Assembly (NCBI GenBank): GCA_022702705.1
Contig: CM040423.1
Location: forward strand, 121,949,738-122,013,737
Length of the DNA stretch: 64,000 nucleotides
Origin: Papilionanthe hookeriana x Papilionanthe teres
Taxonomy: Eukaryota; Streptophyta; Magnoliopsida; Asparagales; Orchidaceae
Direction: 5' to 3'
Shown here in pieces: positions 1 to 13,145 of the stretch (positions within the stretch are counted from its first letter, which is position 1; the number at the start of each line of letters is the position of its first letter). Below the pieces are notes generated by a model. The model saw only the letters and a list, made by a program, of their open reading frames with translations, did not search any database and was not told the DNA's origin. Both the position numbers and the translations under genes were made by a program.

Positions 1-299
1 AAACTTGACTATAGACCCCTAATCACCTAGAGGGTTGAAATCAAATATGGAAGTTTAAAGGATGAGTTCCTATAGGACTCTTTGGCCTTAGGATCTGCCC
101 AGGTGGCCCGGTCCAGTGAAGGGGCCGACATACACTACACTTACACACTACATTTCCACACACTTCCTAAAACCACACCCATACCCAACTTGACCTCCTA
201 ACTCATGTAGGTGATTCACATGGATGGTCCTTAACCCCTAAGCCCTCGGCAAGGAGGGTTAGGAACAACATAGTGAATGCCTCAAATGAGTCCTTTCAT

Positions 300-1640
300 G
301 GCTCATATGGGCTTGAAATGGCTTCATGGCTCAACCAAAATGATTTCACCCCACCCAAATTCACCCAATCTTCAATTTCCCAAGTTTTCAATTTTTGACC
401 CCCGGGACCCTACACCTACTAAACCTACCCAAAACCCTTGAATTACCCAAATTTTGCAAAATCTCCAAATTACCTAAAATTTTCCAAAATCAATCCCAAA
501 CACCTCCACATCACTCAAATTGATCATCCATACCCAAAGATACCAAAAATTCCAAGAAAACCCCCCAATACCCTCCAAATACCCAAAATACCCTTCTTGG
601 CCTAAAAATCCAAAAATTCAGAAAATTCCCAGAAAATTCCAGAAAATCCCAAATATTCCCAATTTAATTTTGTCCAACTACACCATGGGCCAATTTTGTC
701 AATTTACCCTACTTTTGTCAAAACCCCCAAATTAACCCATTTTAACCCAAAGTGGACCCAATGTCAAACCAAACATACCCAATTGACCCCAATCTTGGTC
801 CAATTCAATTCTAAACTTCAATTCAACATTCCCAATACCAATTTAGACCAAATCCAAGTCCAATTTGATTGACATTTGGATCCAATTTCACTTTGGGCCT
901 TAAAGCCCAAATTTGGACCCATGACCCAAACTTAGCCCAAACTAACCCAATTCAACTCCAATTAACCCCAAATCTTTTCTAAACCTTCCTTAACATCCTC
1001 ATAAACAAAACACTAGCATGATTTGCCCAAGATTTTGACCCAAACCCCACTCAAATTCAACCCAAAATCAAAAAGCCCAATTTTGACCTAAACCCAAATC
1101 TAACCCAAATAGGCCCAAACCTCAAAATTAAAACCCAACCAAAGCCAAAACCTCTTTGAAACATTCCCATAAACATTTCCTAATATTTATTTTACACCAA
1201 TTTCAATCCTAGCCCAACATTGGCCCAAGTTAGCCCAATTTGACCTACATTGGCCCATTCACCAAAAGAATTCAAATCCAACCCAATTCAAGTCCAAACT
1301 ACCCCAAATTTGCTTCAAGTCACTCATGACACATCCATGAGCTAAACCCAATAATTATTTGGCCCAACCTCTTTACAAAATTTCATCCCAAAATCCATTT
1401 TAAAATTCAAGAGCCCACTTTCCTAATCCATCTTAAAAGCCCATCTAAAACCCTTTCAAAAAAGCCCAAAATTCTTCCAAGGCCCATATGACATTTCCCC
1501 TCATCATACTTTCAATTAAAATCATCCCTAAGTCCTAAATTCATCATCAAATAATTCCAAATCAAGCCTCATGCCAAATCACCCCTAAATACCAAAATTT
1601 TCCTTAAATCCATTTCCATGAAATTGACTTTACTTTTCCC
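300..1640 (+). other. Strand-asymmetric CCCAA-rich U3-like zone
   Basis: The plus strand is built of A, C and T with few G residues and is full of CCCAA, ACCCAAA and CCCCAAA words. The same zone recurs in copy 2 (about 7340-8690). Copy 3 carries the complementary TTGGG-rich form at about 47850-48960. There is no sustained coding frame. The minus strand has many short G runs. By position this would be the U3 part of the giant LTR, upstream of the TATA element. Confidence 0.6.
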
Positions 1641-2036
1641 AAGCCAAATGGAGCCATGGAGCCATGCATAAGCCATATGCAAGCCATGAGAGCCTCTTTA
1701 CATGTCACCATGCCATTTTGGGCAAAAGGAGGAGGCTCTTTCCTTAATTCCTAAAGGTGATTAACCACTTCCATGTTTCCACTAAACCATGCTTAAGCCT
1801 AATCGTGCTTGGATGGTGACTTGACCCTACTGATTATGCTGAGCCAAATCACTTTTCCCTCAGCCAAAACCAGGCCTTGGGTGGTGCACCTAGCCCAAAT
1901 GGGTGGGTTGACCCATTTAGGTTCAAATCTAGCCATGCCCCATTCCACTTTGGATCAAAGCCTTTACACATGTCCATGGCCGATTGATTGCACAAACCTC
2001 CGACCCCGACCCACCTGACCTTGAGGGTGACCCATG

Positions 2037-2228
2037 CCCGGCCGGCCGGCCACCAGGCCGCCGGAAAACACCATGGCCGAAAGTTCACATGTGAGCCAAC
2101 ATTGAAATTCTCACTTGCCGAGTCGCCCCATCCCCGGTGGCTACCATGGCCGATCTTCTCCTCACCGCAGCAAGCTGATCCCAAGCCCTAACTCCCCCTG
2201 GGAGGCCTTCCACCCTCTCCTATTTAAA
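2037..2228 (+). promoter_or_regulatory. Putative LTR promoter: GGCCGG-rich box and TATTTAAA
   Basis: A GC-rich box with repeated GGCCGG (2037-2063) is followed about 160 bases later by TATTTAAA at 2221-2228, preceded by CCACCCTCTCC. Copy 2 keeps the same arrangement, with TATTTAAA at 9271-9278 in an almost identical local context. Transcription would start near 2255. The call rests on motif and conservation only. Confidence 0.5.
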
Positions 2229-2849
2229 CCCCTCACCCTCTCGGCCAAAGGGGAGCCAAGCACAAACCTTGCCGAAACTCTGCCAAAATTGTTCCAAACC
2301 CTTCACCATCCTTAGAGCGGTTGATCCCCGGTGTCAATTTGCCCTAATCCCCACCAACGAGCCCGATTTCTCAACCGAAATTCCACCCAAAACCAGGACA
2401 CTTTGCCACGGTGAGCCAATCCTCAAATTGATCGGTCCTACACCTTCACCGGACCAAGAGGAGAAGTTTCCCACCGAAAGCCCCATCTCCAGGCCACCCA
2501 GTTGCTCCGACCCTCCAAGCTTTGTGATCGGCTGTGGTCACTTTCATAGCTAGGCAATTCACCGGACCAGGAGACTTCATCCGGAGCTTGCTGGAACCCA
2601 ATCGAAGGTGCAACAACTCTCGGATTGAAGCCACACTTCTCCGAGCTAAGGTATGAGTTAACTATTCATCCCGAGCTTCCGGAGATTCTCCATTTCAAAT
2701 GCCTTAGTTTCAATGCATGTTAACCGTATAGATGTGTTCGTCTCTTCAAGACGAATCCATAGAGCATAAGAACATGAAAATCCATCGAGAATCGAGTGAG
2801 ATCTTAGGGATTTAGTGTGGACGGCTCTCGGGTGAGAACACTTGGGGAC

Positions 2850-3025
2850 GATGAACGGATGCCGTCCATTCGATACACGCGCGCACGGACGGCCGGGATT
2901 GCGTCGGACCGGGAGACGGTACGAGAACCGCGGGGCCCGGGCCGCTAACTCGGGTGGCGGCGTCGAATGGGAGCGCGACGCGTGTGCGTTCGGAGGCCGC
3001 CGAGGTCGACGCGGCGTCGCGTGGA
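2850..3025 (+). other. CpG-rich patch downstream of the TATA element
   Basis: About 175 bases are dense in CpG (CGCGCG, GCGTCG, GCGCGACGCG and similar) inside otherwise AT-rich DNA. The patch lies about 630 bases after the TATTTAAA. Copy 2 keeps it with some CpG lost (9895-10070). Copy 3 has largely lost it (around 46760-46930). It is not a gene. A regulatory or structured-RNA role is possible. Confidence 0.5.
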
Positions 3026-4789
3026 TAAATAGAAAATTAGGGTATTTTTCTATTTATTTAATTCCCTAAACTTCAAAAATTCATATCTCTGTGTAGAGAA
3101 ATCACAAAAATAAAATAAAAATACCCTCTTGCTCGGTGAACGGAGGAGAATAATGTGGAAAAGAAATCATTTAATTTAATTAAGTATTTTATTTTTTATA
3201 ATTTATTTACTCTCTGCATACATTTGATTCTCCATGCATGTATACAATTCACCATGGCATGAGACCATAGGGCTTTTGAAGCCTCCGAACTCGGGAACAT
3301 TCCCCGAATTTTCCAAGGTCGGAGGCCATCTCTCGTGAAAAGTTATTTATTTTTCAAATGCATGTTGCTCGTTTTGAGTATTTTAATTCCAAAAATTAGC
3401 ATGTTGTGAAATAAATTCTAGAAATATTTGGTGATGTTCCTTATGACCGAGAGAACTCTAGGAAAAATAGGACTTGAGTTAATTCACTCAGATTAACCCT
3501 AATTGGCTTAAACACCTAAAATAGGTCTTTAATTAATTAGAGTAAACCAGGCATCAAATTGACTTGAAATCAATTCTCCACTGACCTTTAGGATCAGAGG
3601 AATCCACCATAAAAATTTGAAGTCAATTGGACTTGGTTAGCCCCACTAATTGGGTTGATTAAGTCACTTAGCCATTTTGAACTTTAAAAATTCATAACTT
3701 TTAAAATATTTTTTAAAAATTCACCAAATTGGTTTTGGAGCCTCTCTGATATCAGGGGAATCTAAGAAAATTAAAATTTCAATTTTCTGAAAAAGTTGAT
3801 TTTTAATAATATTTTAATATTTTTAATAATTAAAAAATAATAAAAATCACAAAAATAATAAAATTCACCAAAATGTCACATTTTGAATTTTAATCACTTA
3901 GGAACAAATCCCACATTTTTCCTAAGTCTATTTAGTGAGATATTAAATTTTAAAGCCCTAGGGTAATTTTAAAATTAAAAAAATGTATTTTCTAACATTT
4001 TTACTAAAATAATTACAATAAATCATAGAAAAATCAGAAAATTGCAAAATTTGATTCTCTGGTTTCCTTGATATCAGAGAGATTTTTGAAAAATATAAAA
4101 TCCATTTTTCAACATTTATCTTATTTTTAAATTAATTAACACTCCAAAACTCAAAATAATTATAATAAAAATAATATAATTCAAAAAATCACCAAAATTG
4201 GTCCAAGTGCTTCTCTGGTCATTAGGAATGTCCCCTAATTTTCTTAAGGACAGAAACTTTTCCCTTGGTCATGTTATCAAATTTTCCTTGAAAATCTCTA
4301 TTTTCTACCAAAAATAATTATATAAATAAATTAAATACAGAAAAATCACATTTTTTCCTCTCATGTCTTTATTGACATATGAGTAAAGTCACATAAAAAT
4401 TTCAAGTTCATTTAAGTTCAATTTAGTGAGTTATGAAATTATTAAGCTTAAAGGGTAAAATGGTAATTAAAATCTTTAATCCTTAATTAAAACTTTAGGT
4501 TTAATAAAAAAATCAACAAGTAAAATATTTGATCCTAATCTGATTTGGATGATTGAAATTTAAATAATTAAAGGGTAGAAACCCATTAAATAATTTTTTA
4601 AATGATTAAACTTTAATTAAATAATAGATTAAATTTGGGAGAATAATAAAATTGGAATTATTAAAATAAGGGATCTTTATTAGGAAGAGATTTATTCTTT
4701 AATTTAAAAATCCCTAAATTAATTATATCAACTAATACTCAATTTTTTTTAATTAAAATGATAACTCAAATTTAAAATATTAAAAGACT

Positions 4790-4948
4790 TAATTTCAATT
4801 AAAATTAAAAATAAAGTAAATTAAAGATAAATTAAATTAAGATTAAATTTAAAAATTAAATTAAATTAAATTAAATAATTAAATTAAATTAAATTAAACA
4901 ATTAAATTAAATTAATTAAAATTAAATTAAATTAAATTAAACAATTAA

Positions 4949-4980
<32 letters not shown>

Positions 4981-5215
4981 TAAACAATTAAATTAAATTA
5001 AATTAAATAATTAAATTAAATTAAATTAAATAATTAAATTAAATTAAATAATTAAATTAAATTAAATTAAATAATTAAAATTAAATTAAATTAAATTAAA
5101 TAATTAAATTAAAGTTAAATCAAATCAAATTAATTAAATACCAAATCAAATTAAATTGAACTATGTTAAATTAAATCAAACTCAATTAAATTAAAAGAAA
5201 TTAAATAGAAAACAA
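4790..5215. repeat. Low-complexity (TTAAA)n / ATTAAATTAA tract
   Basis: This is an almost pure A/T tract made of irregular ATTAAATTAA repeats. A related but differently expanded tract sits at the equivalent place in copy 2 (11815-12120). Copy 3 lacks a comparable expansion, so it is a hypermutable part of the giant LTR. Confidence 0.85.
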
Positions 5216-5869
5216 TTTGAACACTATTCCAAATTTAAACTCTTTAACTTAAACCAAATCATTTGAATACTAACTTACCCTTGAAAGCTTTAGTTATTAT
5301 AGCTCCTAAATAAAACATTAAATGAAGTGTCACTTCACTCATAGGATATTCAAATGTCCTAGTTCACTCGAGCAAATTAACAAAACTTGAAAACCTCGGA
5401 CGATCGATTCATTTATATAATTAAATTCATTTGGACTTAAAACAATCCCGGAAATATTGAAAAGATGTTTAAGATTCTTCTTAAGCACTTCCTCAATATG
5501 ATAGGATATTTATAAGAACAATTGAATTTGATTATTCTTTGATGAAGAAAATCGTCCTTAAACCAAAACCCAAAGAACCTAGACGTCATAGGAGATGACT
5601 AGCTATAGGATTAGGAATTTGGTAGAAAACCATAACCTTTCCCTTAGCTTTACCTAGGAACTTGCTTAAATATTATAATTGTGTTTTAAGTGCAGCTTGG
5701 GATGACGGGAAGACCCTCCAGGTACGCTTTTATTTTATTGCAATTTACTTTCTTGCAATTTACTTTATTGCAAACGCATTTTACTTTTCTTGCATGATAA
5801 AACAACTGTTGCATGAAAACCCACACCTTTAGGATAGACCCTAAAACCGAAACCAAAACTAAGTTAAAA

Positions 5870-6175
5870 GTCATTGCAAGATAAAATTCACCGCCACAAC
5901 ATTTCAAAATATAAAACAACTCAAAATTTAATCACAAACAGAACACAAAACTACAATTACAACTAAATTAAAACGTCCTGTTGGATGATCGGGAATACCT
6001 CGGATGATGTAACCTACGTGTTGCTAACGGGATTTCCCACGGTCTAAATGAAAATGTGGAACTCATTCAGTTGAGTTTAGCAAATTCATCTGGACTAAGT
6101 GAATCCGATAAAAATAATGATGCCGGAAGGATGGAACCGTGGGATCTTAACCGGTGTCGTTATAATCAACTTTAA
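5870..6175 (+). other. Slow-evolving block of the giant LTR (copy 1)
   Basis: The stretch is about 98% identical to 12838-13145 by eye and keeps nearly all its CpG sites, while flanking parts of copies 1 and 2 differ by roughly a tenth. It is recognisable in inverted copy 3 (about 43935-44270). One frame gives a short peptide (ISHGLNE ... CRYN) shared by all three copies, but copies 1 and 2 have a stop and an indel at its start. Either a small coding remnant or a conserved functional RNA/DNA element is possible. Confidence 0.5.
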
Positions 6176-9084
6176 GATTTGTTTTAAATAAAACATAAAA
6201 AACACTTGGAAATTAAGATTTTCTCTAAACCAAAACACTTTTCTTAACTCCTGATTTATGATTTCTAAAACTAAACCTCTGCAACAACAAGGAGCTCGGA
6301 GCATGGTGGGCAGAGCACGACCATCGTCATCGGCAAAACCCGAGTCTACTTCAACGAAACTTTCCTAGAATTAAAACAACCAAGCCATAGGACTTCGAGG
6401 TAGCTTGCACTAGTGCAACATAAATCCTCAACTCTTCGTTAGGCATTTGCATTGCAAATTAAGCCCTAACCGGTCTTAGGATTCCGAGGTAGTCGTCCGA
6501 TACGACAATAAACCCTCACATTTTCTAGAGCTATTTGTTTGATTTTATCATACAAATATAAGCCCTAATTAATTGAAATTGGCAAGATTGAAATATCAAA
6601 TAAACATTAGGACTTTCCTAAATTCAAGACAAACAATAGGATAGTCGGGAAATTATCGAAGTTCACTTCGAATCGGTGATTTCTCCTACCTCTCTTCCTT
6701 TGGATTCACAAAACAAAAGTTCCAAAATTTGATCCATTCCCTATTAAAATTCCAAAATTCAATCTTTGAAAACCTTAAACTTTGAAATTCTTGAAAGCGA
6801 GTTATTGATTATTATCGAGAGTTTTCTTAAGTGATTCCCGTCACTTAAGATGTAATTAACTATAGGGGCTTGCCCTTATAGGGAATTTTAAAGAACCTGG
6901 GTAATATAAACCCTGTTTGATACTTTCATATTAAGCGAGGGAATTTGTCGGCTTATAAAATTGGTTCGCGGACCAAACGGATGTCACAAAACTTCTAGTT
7001 TATTTGATCGAGCCCCACCATCAAGCAGTGTGTCTATCCTTAGGGATAGATATACGGTTTGTGGTGCGGTGCTCGTTTATATAAACTATTTGGGGATGTG
7101 AGATCGGTTTAATCTCATATCTTAAAACTTTTAAATTTAAAAATTATTTTCAAAATCAAATACTACTTTCTAAATTATATATATTTAAATTAAATTTAAA
7201 ATTTAAATTCGCCGACAACTTCTGTTAGGCAACCCCTCTTCAAAATACAACACAAACCTAAAATAAGCCGCACATTAACCCCTAAGCCCTTGGCTAAGAG
7301 GGTTAGGAACAACATAGTGAATGCCTCAAATGAGTCCCTTCATGGCTCATGTGGGCTTGATATGGCTTCTTGGCTCAACCAAAATGATTTCACTCCACTC
7401 AAATTCACCCAATCTTCAATTTTCCAAATTTTCAATTTTTGACCCCCAGGACCCTACACCCGCCTAGCCTACCCAAAACCCTTGAAATTACACAAATTTT
7501 TCAAAATTTCCTAAATTACCCAAAATTCCTCAAAATTAATCCCAAACATTTCCAAATCACTCAAATTGATCATCCATACCCAAAAATACCAAAAATTCCA
7601 AGAAAACCTCCCAATACCCTCCAAATACCCAAAATACCCCTCTTGGCCAAAAAAAAATCCAAAAATTCAGAAAATTCCCAGAAAACTCCAGAAAATCCCA
7701 AATATTCCCAATTTCATTTTGTCCAACTACACCATGGGCCAATTTTGTCAATTTACCCCACTTTTGTCAAAACCCCCAATTTGACCCATTTTAACCCTAA
7801 GTGAACCCAATGTCAAACCAAACTCGTCCAATTGAACCAAATTCTGGTCCAATTCAATTCTAAATTTCAATTCAACATTCCCAACACCAATCTAGACCAA
7901 ATCCAAGTCCAATTTGATTGACATTTGGATCCAATTTCACTTTTGGCCTTAAAGCCCAATTTGGACCCATGACCCAAACCTAACCCAAACTCACCCAATT
8001 CAACTCCAATTAACCCCAAATCTTTTCTAAATCTTCCTTAGCATCCCCACAAGCATAACACTAACATGATTTGCCCAAAATTTTGACCCAAACCCCACTC
8101 AAATTCAACCCAAAGCTAAGAGGCCCAATTTTGACCCATAACCCAAACCTAACCCAAATGGGCCCAAACCCCAAAATCAAAACCCAACCAAAGCCAAAAC
8201 CTCTTTGAAACACTCCCATAAACATTTCTCAATATTTATTTTACATCAATTTCAACCCTAGCCCAACATTGGCCCAAGTTAGCCCAATTTGACCTATATT
8301 GGCCCATTTACCAAATCAACCCAAATTCAACTCAATTCAAACCCAAACCACCTCAAATTCATTTCAAATCACTCATGATACATCCATGAGCTAAACCCAA
8401 CAATTATTTGGCCCAAGCCTTTACCAAAATTTCATCCCAAAATTCATTTTAAAAATTCAAAAGCCCACCTTCCTAAACCATTTTAAAAGCCCATCCTTCA
8501 CCACATCCAAAAGCCCAAAATCCACCCTAAAGCCCACATGACATCTCCATTTGTCATCCACTTAATTAAATCCATTACCTAAGTCCTAAATTCATCATCA
8601 AATAATTCCAAATCAAGTTTCATACAAATTTCCATCAAATTACCAAAAATTCCTAAAATCCATTTTCATGAAATTGACTAAACTTTTTGCCAAGCCAAAG
8701 GTGAGCCATGCAAGCCATGGACAAGCCACATGAAGCCATGGAAGGCTTGACATGTGATCAAGCCATTAATGGCAGAAGGAGGGGCCCCTTTCCTAATCCT
8801 CCTTAAACCCTTTTTTTACCTTAAGCATGTCACACACTAAACCATGCTTAGCCACCTCATCATGGATGGAGACCACACCATTCTCTCTTGGCTGACCCAA
8901 GTGACCCTTTTCAGCCCAAGACCAGGCCTTGGGTGGTGAACCTAGCCCAAAACCATGGGTTGACTCATTTGAACCCAAAATGGTCTTCCCCCATTCTATT
9001 TCAATCCAAGCTCTTTACACATGGCATTTGCCAATTGCCTACACTAAACCCCAGCCCTGACCCACCTGAACAAGATGGTGACCC

Positions 9085-9278
9085 ATGCCTGGCCGGCCAG
9101 CCACCAGGCCGCCGAAAAACACCATGGCCGAGAGCTCACATGTGAGCCCAACTTGGAATTCTAACCTGCTGAGCTGCCCCATCCCCAGTGGCCATTGGAG
9201 CTGTTCTTCTCTTGCCAAAGCAGCTCGATCCCAAGCCCTAACTCTCCCCGGGAGGCCCTCCACCCTCTCCTATTTAAA
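9085..9278 (+). promoter_or_regulatory. Putative LTR promoter of copy 2
   Basis: The GGCCGGCC box near 9089 and TATTTAAA at 9271-9278 reproduce the spacing seen in copy 1. The 20 bases before the TATA element are nearly the same in both copies. Confidence 0.5.
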
Positions 9279-9894
9279 CTCCACCCCTCTCGGTCATGAG
9301 AGGTGCTGAAACAAACCTTAAGGAAACTCGCCAAAATTATTCCGGACTCCTCCCCATACACGAGCACTTGATCCCCAGGTGAGATCCCCCTGCCATTTCT
9401 TCTCTGTGAGCTCAATTTCAGAGTTGAAATTCCACCAAAAACCAAGACACTTCTCCACAGTGGACCAATCCTCAAATTGATTGGTTCTACACCTTCACCA
9501 GACCAAGGGAAGGTGTCCACCAGCAAAAGCCCCATCACCAGGCCACCCAGTTGCTCCAGCCTCCAAGCTTTATGATCGGGCTTGGTCGAAATCACATCTA
9601 GACAATTCACCAGACCAGGAGACTTCATCTGGAGCTTGCTAGGATCCAATCGAAGGTGCAACAACTCTCAGATTGAAGCCACACTTCTCTGAGCAAAGGT
9701 ATGAACTAATTCTTCATTCCGAGCTTCTGGAGATTCTCCATTTCAAATGTTTTAATTTCAATGCATGATAGCCATATAGATGTGTTTGTCTCTTCAAGAT
9801 GAATCCATAGAGCATAAGAACATGAAAATCCATTGAGTATCGAGTGAGATATTAGGGATTTAGTGTGGACGGCTCTCGGGTGAGAACACTTGGG

Positions 9895-10070
9895 GACGAT
9901 GAACGGATGCCGTTCATTTAATACACGCGCGGACGGACGGCCAGGATCGCGTCGGATCAGAAGACGGTACGAGAACTGCGGGTCCCGGGCTGCTGAGTCA
10001 GATGGCGGCGTCGAATGGGAGCGCGACGCGTGTGCTTTCGGAGATGCCGAGGATGAGTTGGCGCCGCGTG
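9895..10070 (+). other. CpG-rich patch of copy 2, partly decayed
   Basis: It is the counterpart of 2850-3025. Many CpG dinucleotides remain (GCGCGACGCG, GGCGGCGTCG), but several have become TG or CA relative to copy 1, as expected after cytosine methylation. Confidence 0.5.
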
Positions 10071-11814
10071 GATAAATAGAAAATTAGGGTATTTTTTTAT
10101 TTATTTAATTCCCTAAACTTCAAAAATTCATAACTCTGTGTAGGAAAATCAGAAAAATAAAATAAAAATACCCTCTTGCTCAGTGAACAGAGGAGAATAA
10201 TGTGGAAAAGAAATCATTCAATTTCATCAAGTATTTTATTTTTTATAATTTATTTACTCCCTGCATACTTTTAATTCTCCATGCATGTATACAATTCACC
10301 ATGGCATGAGACCATAGGGCTTTTGAAGCCTCTGAATTTGGGAACATTCCCTGAATTTTCCAAAGTCAGAGGCCATCCCTATGAAAAGTTATTGATTTTT
10401 CAAATTCAGGTTACTGTTTTGAGTATTTTAGTTCTAATAAATAGCATGTTTTGAAATAAATTCTAGGAAAATTTGGTGATATTCCCTATGACCAGAGGGC
10501 CCAAGGAAAAATAGGTTTTGAGTTAGTTCATTTAAAACAACCCTAATTGGCTTAAACACCCAAAATGGATCTCTAATTAATTAGAGCTAACCATCCATCA
10601 AATTGACTTGAAATCAATTCTCCACTGACCTTTAGGATCAGAGGAAACCATCATAAAAATTTGAAGTCAATTGTACTTGGTTAGCCCTACTAATTGGGTT
10701 GATTAAGCCACTTAGTCATTTTAAACTTTAAAAATTCATAACATTCAAAATATCTTTCAAAAATTCACCTAATTGGTTTTGGAGCCTCTCTGATATCAGG
10801 GGAATTTAAGAAAATTAAAATTTCAATTTTCTAAAAAAATTGATTTTTAATATTATTTTAATATTTTAATAATTAAAAAATAATAAAAATCACAAAAATA
10901 ATAAAATTCACCAAAATGTCACATTTTGAATTTTAATCACTTAGGAGCAAACCCTACATTTTTCCTAGGTCTATTTAGTGAGATATAAAATTTTAAAGCT
11001 CTAGGGTAATTTTAAAATTAAAAAAAAATGTATTTTCTAGCATTTTCACTAAAATAATTATAATAAATCATAGAAAAATCAAAAAATTGCAAAATTTGAT
11101 TCTCTGATTTCCTTGATATCAGAGAGATTTTTGAAAAATATAAAATTCATTTTTCAACATTTATTTTATTTTTAAATTAATTAACACTCCAAAATTTAAA
11201 ATAATTATAATAAAAATAATATAATTCAAACAATCACCAAAATTGGTCCAAGTGGTTCTCTGGTCATTAGGAATGTCCCCTAATTTTCTTAAGGACAGAA
11301 ACTTTCCCTTGGTCATGTTATTAAATTTTCCTTGGAAATCTCTATTTTCTACCAAAAATAATTATATAAATAAATTAAATACAGAAAAATCACATTTTCT
11401 CCTCTCATGTCTTTATTGACATATGAGTGAAGTCACATAAAAATTTCAATTTCATTTGAGTTCAATTTAGTGAGTTATGAAATTATTAAGCTTAAAGCGC
11501 AAAATGGTAATTAAAATCTTAATCCTTAATTAAAACTTTAGGTTTAATAAAATATTTGATCCTAATCTGATTTGGATGATTGAAATTTAAATAATTAAAG
11601 GGTAGAAACCCATTAAACAATTTAAAATTATTAAGCCTTAATTAAATAATTGATTAAGTTTGGAAGAATAATAAAATTGGAATTATTAAAATAGGGATAT
11701 TATTAGGAAGAGATTTATTCTTTAATTTAAAAATCCCTAAATTAATCATCTCATTCAATTCTTAATTAAAATGATAACTCAAATTCAAAATATTAAAAGA
11801 CTTAATCATTAAAC

Positions 11815-12120
11815 TCTTTTAAAGTTTCAATTAAAATAAAAAATAAAATTAAATTAAAAATTAAATTAAATTAAGTAAATTAAATTGAATTAAATTAAAT
11901 TAAATTAAATTAAAATTAAAAGTTGAATTAAATTAAAGAATAAAATTAAATTAAATTAAATAAACAAATTAAATTAAATCAAATTAAATTAAATTAAAAC
12001 AAATTAAATTAAATTAAATCAAATTAAATTAAATCAAATCAAACTAAATTGAATTAAATTGAATTAAATTAAATTAAAACTCATTAAATTAAATTAAATT
12101 AAACTAAGTTGGATTAAATA
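11815..12120. repeat. Low-complexity (TTAAA)n tract of copy 2
   Basis: An A/T-only tract of irregular ATTAAATTAA repeats, at the same relative position as 4790-5215 in copy 1 but of different length and phase. Confidence 0.85.
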
Positions 12121-12837
12121 TAACATCATCAAAGACATGAAGAATTCAAAATAAATCTAAAATAACTTGAACATTATTCCAAATTTAAACTCATTAATTG
12201 AAATTAAACTAAATCACAAACCATCTGAACACCAATTTACCCTCAAATGCTTTAGTCATCATAACTCCTAAACAGAATATCAAGTGAAATGTTACTTCAC
12301 TTATAGGATATTCAAATGTCCTAGTTCACTGAGCAAGTTAACAAAACTTGAATCCCTGGACGATTAATTCATTTATATAATTAAATTCATTTGGACTTAA
12401 AACAATCCTAGAAATATTCAAAAGATGTTTAAGATTATTCTTAAGCACTTTCTCAATATGATAGGATGTTTATAAGAACAATTGGACTTAATTGTTCTTT
12501 GATGAAGAAAATCGTCCTCAAACAAAAACACAAAGAACCTAGACGTCATAGGAAATGACTAGCTATAGGATTAGGAACTTGGTAGAAAACCATAACCCTT
12601 ACCTTAGTTTTACCTAGGAACTTGCTTAAATATTCTAATTGTGTTTTAAGTGCAGTTTGGGATGACGAGAAGACCCTCCAGGTAAGCTTTTATTTTTTTG
12701 CAATTTACTTTCTTGCAATTTACGGTATTGCAATTTATTTAACTGCATTGCACTTACTTTTCTTGCATGATAAACAACCGTTGCATGAAAACCCACACCT
12801 TTAGGATAGACCCTAAAACTGAAACCAAAACTAAATT

Positions 12838-13145
12838 AAAAGTCATTGCAAGATAAAATTCACCGCCACAACATTTCAAAATATAAAACAACTCAAAATT
12901 TAATCACAAACAGAACACAAAACTACAATTACAACTAAATTAAAACGTCCTGTTGGATGATCGGGAATACCTCGGATGATGTAACCTACGTGTTGCTAAC
13001 GGGATTTCCCACGGTCTAAATGAAAGTGTGGAACTCATTTAGTTGAGTTTAGCAAATTCATCTGGACTAAGTGAATCCGATAAAAATAATGATGCCGGAA
13101 GGATGGAACCGTGGGATCTTAACCGGTGTCGTTATAATCAACCTT
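12838..13145 (+). other. Slow-evolving block of the giant LTR (copy 2)
   Basis: It differs from 5870-6175 at only a handful of positions. The CpG-containing words (GATCGGG, CCTCGG, TACGTG, AACGGG, CCGGTGTCG) are unchanged. The recurrent peptide frame is again opened by a stop and an indel, so it is not an intact gene. Confidence 0.5.

Larger units (their letters stand above)
1..7274 (+). mobile_element. Giant LTR copy 1 (Tat/Ogre-like), 5' end outside window
   Basis: This is a non-coding block whose sequence recurs at 7275-14234 in the same orientation and, diverged, inverted at 42954-49530. Read in the plus direction it holds a C/A-rich G-poor zone, a GC-rich box and TATA element, a short CpG-rich patch, a long AT-rich stretch (3040-4790) without ORFs, a TTAAA-rich tract, a well conserved block and an end in GCCGCACA. 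I call it an LTR because copy 3 lies directly downstream of a Tat-type pol on the same strand and all copies end in a CA-terminated motif. Its start is cut by the window edge. The short ORFs inside are chance products of skewed composition. A non-autonomous (LARD-like) element or another long element-borne repeat remains possible. Confidence 0.6.

Noticed and set aside
520..2553. Pro/Lys-rich ORFs in giant LTR copy 1 and matching ones near 7439-7804 and 8888-9664
   Set aside because: They follow from the CCCAA-rich composition. Frames are not conserved between copies and no domain is visible.
2842..3069. Arg-rich ORF over the CpG patch (also 9890-10075)
   Set aside because: The two copies share the start but diverge in frame and end; it is better explained as a CpG-rich non-coding element.
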